DNA of 10,814 nucleotides from DUEL01 sp964580565 (GTDB lineage: Bacteria; Chloroflexota; Anaerolineae; B4-G1; DUEL01). The DNA lies in contig CAZOLN010000096.1 of assembly GCA_964580565.1 (NCBI GenBank), forward strand, positions 1 to 10,814. The letters run 5' to 3'. The notes beneath the pieces were generated by a model that searched no databases, was not told where the DNA came from, and saw only the letters and a program-made list of their open reading frames with translations. This document shows positions 5,286-10,814 of this stretch, piece after piece. The number at the start of each line of letters is the position of its first letter. Position 1 is the first letter of the stretch. Both the position numbers and the translations under genes were made by a program.

Positions 5286-6209
5286 CTAAACCACGGCTCC
5301 GATGGTCAGGCAGACAAAGGAGCCCAGCATATAGAGAGACGCGGCTTTGAAGAGCCGCCAGTTGAGCCGCTCGGACGGTCGGATCAGGACCGCCAGGGCC
5401 ATTCCGGATAGGCCCAGCCCCATCCCGAGGAGGACGGTCAGCGCCACAGGGTGGACCCCCAGCAGCCACCCCGCCGTCCCCAGCGATGCCGCTGCTCCCA
5501 ACGTCGCCACCGCCACCGTCCGGCGGGTCGCGCGGGGGCCGTAGACGTTCGGCCAGACCGGCACGCCGGCCAGGTGGTACTCCCTGGCGTAGTGGGTCGC
5601 CAGGGTCAGGATGTGGGATGGGATCCAGAGGAGCACCCCGATGGCGAGGAGCACGCCGACCAGGTCCACCCGTCCCAAGGCCAGCGCCCGCCCGGCCATC
5701 GCCGGCATCCCACCGGATATGCCCCCGAAGAGGATGGAAAGGGGGGTGCGTCGCTTCAGCCAGAGGGTGTAGACCGCCAGGTCGAGCACGAAACCCGCGC
5801 TGACCAGCAATCCGAACAGGGGGTGGAGAGCCCACGCTAGCGCCAGCCCGGGGACGGCGAGGGAGAGCCCGAAGGCGGTCGCCGCGCGGGGGGAGATCAC
5901 CCGGGCGGGCAGCGGTCGGCGGGCGGTGCGCCCCATCCGGGCATCGATGTCCCGGTCGATCACCATGTTGAGCGCCGTACACCCGGCGATGGAGCCCAGC
6001 AGGGCCAGCCCGCCTAGGATCAACTCGGTCCAATCGACCGCCCCCGGCAGGGTGAGGGCGTAAGCGCAGACCCCTGTGGTCAGAAGGAGCATCGTCTGAA
6101 GGGGTTTGGTCAGCGAGAGGTACAGCCGGACCCTCTTAGCCAGGGCGTGGGTCTGTGTTTGGGGGGCCGATCGGCCGATCGCCGACGGCCCATCCGGTTC
6201 CGGTCTCAT
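5286..6209 (-). CDS. ctaB: UbiA-family prenyltransferase, probably protoheme IX farnesyltransferase (heme O synthase)
   Basis: A 307-residue integral membrane protein with multiple hydrophobic helices after a roughly 25-residue polar N-terminus. The prenyl-diphosphate/Mg motif N81-M-V-I-D85-R-D-I-D89 with RMGRTARRPL is the CyoE/CtaB form. YTLWLKRRTPLSILFGG (about 147-163) and GGMPAMAGRA also match heme O synthases. The usual WTPPHFWALA is WIPSHILTLA here, and the second acidic motif is weaker (HYAREYHLAGVP), so another UbiA substrate is possible. The expected reaction is farnesylation of heme b to heme o for terminal oxidases, but no oxidase or heme A synthase gene is nearby. The ATG at 6209 has a strong SD (AGGAGG, 6218-6223) 8 nt upstream. 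It lies 96 nt after rsfS on the same strand and is probably the last gene of the smc operon. It ends against the 26-bp palindrome. Confidence 0.78.
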   Translation of the reverse strand: MRPEPDGPSAIGRSAPQTQTHALAKRVRLYLSLTKPLQTMLLLTTGVCAYALTLPGAVDWTELILGGLALLGSIAGCTALNMVIDRDIDARMGRTARRPLPARVISPRAATAFGLSLAVPGLALAWALHPLFGLLVSAGFVLDLAVYTLWLKRRTPLSILFGGISGGMPAMAGRALALGRVDLVGVLLAIGVLLWIPSHILTLATHYAREYHLAGVPVWPNVYGPRATRRTVAVATLGAAASLGTAGWLLGVHPVALTVLLGMGLGLSGMALAVLIRPSERLNWRLFKAASLYMLGSFVCLTIGAVV

Positions 6210-6275
6210 CGATCGTTCCTCCTGAATCGCGCTGGGCCGCGCCGGCCTAGAGCGCCGGTGCCGCGTTGGTCTTCC

Positions 6276-6295
6276 CCGGCCCCGCCGCGGGCCGG
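6276..6295. other. short GC hairpin between rsfS and the prenyltransferase gene
   Basis: CCGGCCC (6276-6282) and GGGCCGG (6289-6295) form a perfect 7-bp stem with a 6-nt loop in the 96-nt gap. No T-tract follows on the - strand, so it is not an intrinsic terminator. It could affect mRNA processing or partial read-through into the last gene. In such GC-rich sequence a stem of this size can arise by chance. Confidence 0.4.
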
Positions 6296-6305
6296 CAGGA
6301 CGGCC

Positions 6306-6692
6306 TTACTGGATGCGTACCACGATGTGCCCGTCCCGCCATAAGCCCTCCAGGTCGTAGAAGACCCGCAACTCGGGGGCGAACAGATGGACGACGACGG
6401 AGCCGTAGTCCATCAGGATCCATCCCGATGGGGGGTCGCCCTCGATGTTAAGGGGCAGGATGCCCAGCGACTTCTTGGTCATCTCCCGCACGGCGGCCAG
6501 CAGCGCGTCCAACTGACGTTCGCTGGTGCCGCTGCAGATGACGAAATAATCGGTCAGGGTGGAGAGGCCACGGAGGTCCAGCAGGACGATGTCCTCTCCT
6601 TTCTTATCAACGATCACATCCACAATCTTCCGGGCCAGGTCTATCGGTTCCAGTTCGCTCCTCCTCACTTGCTCGATGTCCGACGTTCCCAC
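6306..6692 (-). CDS. rsfS: Ribosomal silencing factor RsfS
   Basis: A 128-residue protein that binds ribosomal protein uL14 on the 50S subunit and blocks joining with 30S when translation must slow. Family landmarks are present in order: LARKIVDVIVDKKGEDIVLLD, the DYFVICSGTSERQLDAL segment, EGDPPSGWILMDYGSVVVH, then HLFAPELRVFYDLEGLW. The start chosen is the GTG at 6692: an excellent SD (GGAGGTGG, 6700-6707) lies 7 nt upstream, and this start overlaps the end of the asparaginase gene by 28 nt. A GTG at 6668, overlapping the asparaginase stop as GTGA, would give 120 residues but has a poor SD. The same frame runs open far upstream through the asparaginase gene in antiphase, but that part is not protein-like. 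In many bacteria rsfS sits beside nadD; here it follows an asparaginase gene. Confidence 0.93.
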   Translation of the reverse strand: MGTSDIEQVRRSELEPIDLARKIVDVIVDKKGEDIVLLDLRGLSTLTDYFVICSGTSERQLDALLAAVREMTKKSLGILPLNIEGDPPSGWILMDYGSVVVHLFAPELRVFYDLEGLWRDGHIVVRIQ

Positions 6693-7645
6693 AGCCTTAC
6701 CACCTCCTCCGGGCTGCTCGCGCTCCCCAGGATGACCATCAGGCGGATGCGGGCCTTCTGGCCGTTGAGGTGAGGGGAAAAGAGGCAGCCTAACTCCTGT
6801 AGGGTCCGGTGCGCCCCCTTGTAGCCATAGGCGTCCCACACCCGCCCTGTGGGGCAGCGGCTGGCGATGACCACGATCACCCCCTGGGCTACTGCCCGCT
6901 CGATGGTCGGCAGCCACCAGGGGGGGATCCGCCCGCCACCCAGTCCCTCCAGCACGACGCCCTTGATGTTCCGGCGCAGGGCATCCTCCAGCGGGTCGGC
7001 AGGCATTCCGACCCCCAGTTTGATCAGCGCGACCCGCTCCTCCAGCCGGGGGCAGGGGATCACCTCCCGCCCCGGCCGCCAGGGGATGTGGACCCGGTCC
7101 CCCTCGACGCGGCCGAGGGGGCCCCAGCCGGGGGATTGGAAGGTGGCGGTGGAGAGGGTGTCCATCTTGGTGACGAAGCGGGCGGCGTGGATCTCGTCGT
7201 TCAGCACCACGACGGCCCCGATCCCCCGCGCCTGGGAACTGGCGGCCACCTGGATCGACGCCCAGAGGTTGGCCGGGCCGTCGTAGCCGGGGTCGGAGGC
7301 GGACCGCATCGCACCGGTGACGACGATGGGGGTCTCCCCCGGCACCGTCAGGTCGAGCAGGTAGGCGGTCTCCTCCAGCGTGTCGGTTCCGTGGGTGACC
7401 ACTACCCCGTCCACTTCGGGGTCCGTAGCCCACGCGGCTACCCGCTCCCGGATCTTCCAGAGGGTTTCGACGGTGAAGTGGGAACTGGGAAGGTTGCAGA
7501 CCGCTTCCAGCGCGAGTTCCGGTGCGCCCGGCGGGAGGGAGGCGGCCAGTTCCTCCGGCCCGAGGAGGGGAATCGGCCCCCCGGCCTCGGGATCGTACCG
7601 CATCGCGACGGTTCCTCCGGTCGTCAGCACGGCGATGCGTCCCAT
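6665..7645 (-). CDS. L-asparaginase (cytoplasmic type, no signal peptide)
   Basis: A 326-residue protein of the bacterial asparaginase/glutaminase family, which hydrolyses L-asparagine to aspartate and ammonia. Catalytic landmarks are LTTGGTVAM with nucleophile T12, VVTHGTDTLEETAYLL with T87-D88, and the LNDEIHAARFVTK segment with K160. The substrate-binding stretch NLPSSHFTVE (S54/S55) and the C-terminal GVVLEGLGGGRIPP and ASRCPTGRV segments are also family-typical. There is no N-terminal signal sequence, so a cytosolic enzyme is expected. Whether it also accepts glutamine or other amides cannot be read here. The ATG at 7645 directly follows the smc stop with no gap; its SD (GGAGGAG) lies inside the smc 3' end, implying translational coupling. 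Its 3' end overlaps rsfS. Confidence 0.9.
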   Translation of the reverse strand: MGRIAVLTTGGTVAMRYDPEAGGPIPLLGPEELAASLPPGAPELALEAVCNLPSSHFTVETLWKIRERVAAWATDPEVDGVVVTHGTDTLEETAYLLDLTVPGETPIVVTGAMRSASDPGYDGPANLWASIQVAASSQARGIGAVVVLNDEIHAARFVTKMDTLSTATFQSPGWGPLGRVEGDRVHIPWRPGREVIPCPRLEERVALIKLGVGMPADPLEDALRRNIKGVVLEGLGGGRIPPWWLPTIERAVAQGVIVVIASRCPTGRVWDAYGYKGAHRTLQELGCLFSPHLNGQKARIRLMVILGSASSPEEVVRLWERRTSSK

Positions 7646-10600
7646 CTACTTCTCCTCCACGTCGCGGCCTTCCAGTCGCAGGGAAACCACCTGGGAGACT
7701 CCGTCGGAGCCCATCGAGATGCCGTACACCGTATCGGCCGCCTCGACGGTCCCCCGGTTGTGGGTGATGACGATGAACTGGGTGCGGGAGGAGAGTTCCT
7801 TCAGCATCGACCGGAAGCGGGCCACGTTCGCCTCGTCCAACATCGCGTCCACCTCGTCCAGCACGCAGAAGGGGGTGGGACGGACCTGGAGGATGGCGAA
7901 GATAAGGGCGGCGGCGGTCAGCGCCCGCTCCCCTCCGGAGAGGAGGGCCAGGCTCTGCAGTCGTTTCCCCGGCGGTCGCGCGACGATCTCCACCCCGGTC
8001 GTCATCAGGTCATCCGGGTCGGTCAGTTCCAGCCGGGCCGTGCCGCCGTTGAAGAGGCGGGTGAAGGTCTGCTCGAAAGCGGCGGCGATGGCGTCGAACG
8101 TCTCCCGGAAGGCCTCCTCCATCATCCGGTCCAGATCGGCGATGACCTCCCGCAGTCGGGCGGAGGCGGCCTCCAGGTCGGCGACCTGCTCCGAGAGGAA
8201 CCGGTACCGCTCCATTGCCTCCTCGTACTCCTGGGGGGCGTTGGGGTTGACGGGGCCCAGTCGGTGGAGGCGGACCTTGAGGCGCTGGATCTCCTCCTGC
8301 AAGCCCTCGGGCAGCACCTCGACCACCGGCAGCGGGGAGACCAACGGACGGAGGGGGAGGGGGGTCTGGGCAGTGACCTCCTCAGCCACCTCCAGTTCGA
8401 CCAGGCCCAGTTCCTCCCGGATGCGCTCCTGCAGGCGGGTCAGTTGGTCCTCGCAGCGGGCCAGGTCCAGCCGGGCGGTGTTCAGGAGGGCCTCCGCTCC
8501 GCGCACCCGCTGGCGGCACCGCTGTTCTTCCGCCGTCAGGCGGGCCTCCTCCTCGTTCAACCGGCTCAGTTCTCCCTCCGCCGGCCCGATGCGGGATCGG
8601 GTCTCGATCCGTTCCCGCTCGAACATCTCCGTCTCTTCTTTCAACTGGGCCAGCCGTCGTTGGGCGGCCTCCCGCTCCTCCTGCAACCGCTGCGCCCGCT
8701 CTTCCTGGGCGGCGATCTGGGCCTTGAGCCGCTCCAGGATGGAGAGTTCCCGCTGCAGGAGGAGCCGTTGGTTCTCCAGGGCCTGCTTTGCCACCGCCAG
8801 ATCGGTCCGCGCCTCGGCGAGGGAGCCTCCCTCGGCCTGGGCAACGGCCTGGGCGGCGGTGTGGGCCTCCTGCTCCGCCTCCCGGAGGGTCGCCTGGAGG
8901 GTCTCGATCTTCTCCTGCGTCTGCCGGATCTTCGTCTCCAGTTCCTCCCGGCGTTGGCGGGTCGCCTCGAGTTTCCCGGGCAGGGCCTGCCAGGCCCGCT
9001 CCTGGGCCAGCGCTCCCTTTCCTTCCCTGCCCAGGGTGATCGCTCCCTCGGCGGTGACGACCTCGCCCGCGCGGGTGACGCACCGGCTGCCCGGAGGGAG
9101 GTGGGGGAGGAGGGAGCGCGCGGCCTCCAGGTCCGGCACCAGCAGGGTGGTCCCCAGGAGCGCTTCGACCGCTGGGCGGAGGGGCGGGTCGCAGGAGACG
9201 ACGTCGGCGGCGCGCACCGTTCCTTCGGGAAGGTCGATGGACGGAGGGCGGAGGTCGCTCACCGGCAGGAGGGCCGCCCGCTCGTCGGGGGGGAGGTGTC
9301 GGCGGGCCTCTTCCACCGCCTTCCAACCCGACACCACCAGGGCCTGGGCCATCGGGCCGAGGGCGGCCTCGACCGCCGTCTCCCACTCCTGCGGGACGCG
9401 GATCTTGGCGCTCAGCACCCCCCGCACGCCGGAAAGGCCCGCTTGGAGAAGGGAGCGTGCCCCCCGGCCGGTGCCGGTCCCCTCCTCGCGGAGGTAGGCC
9501 AGGAGTTCCCGCTCCGCCTGGAGACGGACCTCCTCGGCGTGGGCGGCGTTTCGCTCGGCCTCCAACTGGGCCAATCGGGCGCGGAGGGCTTCGATCTCTT
9601 TCTGGATCTGGACCCGGCGGGCAGTCCGGCGGCTGGCTTCCTCCTGCAGCCGTTGGTGTTCCTTCTGGAGGGCGGCGAGGTGACGTTCCCGCGTTTCCAC
9701 CCGGGTGCGCAGTTCCTCCAGCCGTTCCCGGGCTGCCTCGACCCTCCGGCCCTGGGCGTCTCGCTGGGCGCGCAGGGGTTCCAGTTCCTGGAGGACCTGC
9801 TCCCGCTGGGCAACCAGCAGTCGGCTGCGCTCGGTGAGGGCGGCCAATTCCCGCTGGGCCGCGTCGGCCCGGTCGTGCAGGTCCGCCGTTCGCCGGTAGA
9901 GATCGCGCAGGTGGCCGCGAAGTTCGGCCTGGCGGGCGCGGAGTTCGGCGAGCCGGGTTGCGGCCCCCTCGGCCTCGGCCTGCCGGTCGGCCAGTTCGGC
10001 CTCCAACCGACGGACCCGCTCCTGGGCGGCCCGCAACTTCTCCTGGGCTTGCCCCCACTGGTACCCGTACCAGGTGCGCAGGAGGCGGGTCAGGTAGCCG
10101 GTGAGCCGCTCGTGCTCCCGGAACTGCTCGACCTGCTTTTCGAGCCGACGGAGGCGGGGCTCCACCTCGCTGAGGATGTCGTGCACCCGTTCCAGGTTGC
10201 GCTCGGTCTCGTCCAGGCGGGCGGCGGCCTCCTCCCGCTGGGCCCGGTAGACGGCGATGCCGGCCGCCTCCTCGAACAGCGCGCGCCGTTCCTGGGGGCG
10301 GAGGGAGAGGGCGGTGTCGACCAGCCCCTGTCCGATGACGGCGTAGGTGCGCTGGCTGAGGCCGCTTTCAGCCAGGAGTTGGTTGAGGTCCCGCAACCGG
10401 ACCCGCTGTCCGTTGAGGAGGTACTCGCTTTCCCCCGACCGGTAGGCCCGTCGGCCGATGGTCACCTCGGTGTAGTCGATGGGGAGCCAGCCGCCGCTGT
10501 TGTCCAGGGTGAGGAGGACCTCTGCCATGCCGGCCCGGGCCCGTCGCTTGCCGCCGGAGAAGATCATGTCCTGGGTGCTCTTCCCCCGCAGCGCGCGGAG

Positions 10601-10756
10601 GCTCTGCTCACCCAGTGCCCAGCGGATGGCGTCGGCGATGTTGGACTTGCCGGAGCCGTTCGGGCCGACGATGGCGGTGATCCCGCCTGGGAAGAGGAAC
10701 TCCGTCCGATTGGCGAACGACTTATATCCCTGAAGTTCCAATCGCTTCAGTCGCAT
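7646..10756 (-). CDS. smc: Chromosome segregation ATPase SMC (short-armed)
   Basis: A 1036-residue SMC protein, the core of the bacterial condensin that folds and segregates chromosomes with ScpA/ScpB. The N-terminal head starts MRLKRLELQGYKSF, with Walker A G31-P-N-G-S-G-K-S38. The first coiled coil spans about 165-435. The hinge, about 440-580, opens GVRGVLSAKIRV. The second coiled coil runs to about 860 and is interrupted by a Pro-rich stretch (TPLPLRPLVSPLPVVEVLP) before the conserved LGPVNPNAPQEYEEA. The C-terminal head has the ABC signature LLSGGERALTAA (about 937-947) and Walker B FCVLDEVDAMLDEANV (about 963-978). The usual length is about 1170-1190, and both arms appear shortened by similar amounts. 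The ATG at 10756 is chosen over the in-frame ATG at 10801 because conserved SMC sequence begins there and the -35 and -10 elements lie between the two. There is no SD; the predicted leader is only about 6 nt. Confidence 0.95.
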   Translation of the reverse strand: MRLKRLELQGYKSFANRTEFLFPGGITAIVGPNGSGKSNIADAIRWALGEQSLRALRGKSTQDMIFSGGKRRARAGMAEVLLTLDNSGGWLPIDYTEVTIGRRAYRSGESEYLLNGQRVRLRDLNQLLAESGLSQRTYAVIGQGLVDTALSLRPQERRALFEEAAGIAVYRAQREEAAARLDETERNLERVHDILSEVEPRLRRLEKQVEQFREHERLTGYLTRLLRTWYGYQWGQAQEKLRAAQERVRRLEAELADRQAEAEGAATRLAELRARQAELRGHLRDLYRRTADLHDRADAAQRELAALTERSRLLVAQREQVLQELEPLRAQRDAQGRRVEAARERLEELRTRVETRERHLAALQKEHQRLQEEASRRTARRVQIQKEIEALRARLAQLEAERNAAHAEEVRLQAERELLAYLREEGTGTGRGARSLLQAGLSGVRGVLSAKIRVPQEWETAVEAALGPMAQALVVSGWKAVEEARRHLPPDERAALLPVSDLRPPSIDLPEGTVRAADVVSCDPPLRPAVEALLGTTLLVPDLEAARSLLPHLPPGSRCVTRAGEVVTAEGAITLGREGKGALAQERAWQALPGKLEATRQRREELETKIRQTQEKIETLQATLREAEQEAHTAAQAVAQAEGGSLAEARTDLAVAKQALENQRLLLQRELSILERLKAQIAAQEERAQRLQEEREAAQRRLAQLKEETEMFERERIETRSRIGPAEGELSRLNEEEARLTAEEQRCRQRVRGAEALLNTARLDLARCEDQLTRLQERIREELGLVELEVAEEVTAQTPLPLRPLVSPLPVVEVLPEGLQEEIQRLKVRLHRLGPVNPNAPQEYEEAMERYRFLSEQVADLEAASARLREVIADLDRMMEEAFRETFDAIAAAFEQTFTRLFNGGTARLELTDPDDLMTTGVEIVARPPGKRLQSLALLSGGERALTAAALIFAILQVRPTPFCVLDEVDAMLDEANVARFRSMLKELSSRTQFIVITHNRGTVEAADTVYGISMGSDGVSQVVSLRLEGRDVEEK

Positions 10757-10768
10757 AAACGCGAAGGG

Positions 10769-10797
10769 AGTATACCTTGCTTTGGGAGGGCTGTCAA
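10769..10797 (-). promoter_or_regulatory. near-consensus sigma70-type promoter of the smc operon, predicted leaderless
   Basis: On the - strand a perfect -35 TTGACA (10792-10797) is followed by a 17-nt spacer and a -10 TATACT (10769-10774, five of six). Initiation about 7 nt downstream falls near 10762, only about 6 nt before the smc ATG at 10756. No SD is present, so translation should begin on a leaderless or near-leaderless mRNA. It probably drives smc, asparaginase, rsfS and the prenyltransferase gene. Confidence 0.88.
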
Positions 10798-10814
10798 TCA
10801 TAGAGCAGGGAGCG

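Noticed and set aside
5206..6033. 275-residue - strand frame ending in the palindromic repeat
   Set aside because: Its C-terminus is the translated repeat and the rest is an antiphase reading of the membrane prenyltransferase, which has the real motifs and SD.
6306..7433. 375-residue - strand frame as one long protein
   Set aside because: Only the C-terminal 128 residues are RsfS-like; the rest is an out-of-phase reading of the asparaginase gene, and a good SD marks the internal GTG at 6692.
7380..9497. 705-residue open frame on the + strand
   Set aside because: It is Ser/Arg/Ala-rich low-complexity sequence from the complement of the smc and asparaginase genes; GC-rich coding strands commonly leave such frames open.
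8382..10058. 558-residue - strand frame inside smc
   Set aside because: Out-of-phase Gly/Pro/Arg-rich reading of the smc coiled coil, which is fully coding in the SMC frame.

Overview
This is a GC-rich bacterial chromosomal window of ordinary protein-coding content, with almost no non-coding space. The gene set suggests a Chloroflexota-type bacterium (Anaerolineae or Thermoflexia-like). The reasons are the FhaA/FhaB-like pair of FHA proteins, a short orphan HdrA-like flavoprotein, and palindromic CACAGAGG intergenic repeats of a kind I associate with such genomes. This placement is inference; no rRNA or other phylogenetic marker was compared.

Layout. (1) 3-143 is the 3' end of an unidentified + strand gene. 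(2) 158-3181 is a + strand cluster behind a clear sigma70-type promoter: an FhaA-like DUF3662/FHA protein, a membrane-anchored FhaB-like FHA protein, a short-chain dehydrogenase-like protein with a degenerate active site, and S-methyl-5'-thioadenosine phosphorylase (mtnP). (3) mobB lies on the - strand at 3108-3671. It overlaps the mtnP 3' end tail to tail by 74 nt, and a 14-bp tandem duplication sits across its start codon. (4) A single + strand gene at 3882-5201 encodes an HdrA-like Fe-S flavoprotein. It has its own promoter and is bracketed by two related palindromic repeats (3719-3781 and 5208-5281). (5) A - strand operon reads from 10756 down to 5286: smc, a cytoplasmic asparaginase, rsfS, then a UbiA-family prenyltransferase that is probably heme O synthase (ctaB). 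Its first three genes are abutting or overlapping. It starts from a near-consensus promoter only about 6 nt from the smc ATG.

The - strand operon mixes chromosome organisation, ribosome silencing, asparagine hydrolysis and heme modification, so it looks like a housekeeping string rather than one pathway. The + strand cluster similarly joins phosphothreonine-reading FHA proteins, which would need a Ser/Thr kinase encoded elsewhere, to methionine/purine salvage. The HdrA-like protein keeps every Fe-S ligand of the core HdrA module but has no HdrB/HdrC or hydrogenase partner here.

I found no evidence of a new defence or mobile system. The points most worth a second look are two promoters that predict leaderless mRNAs, the palindromic repeat pair around the hdrA-like gene, the SDR with a replaced catalytic Tyr and Lys, the overprinted C-terminal tail of MobB, the duplicated mobB start region, and an Smc with both arms apparently shortened.
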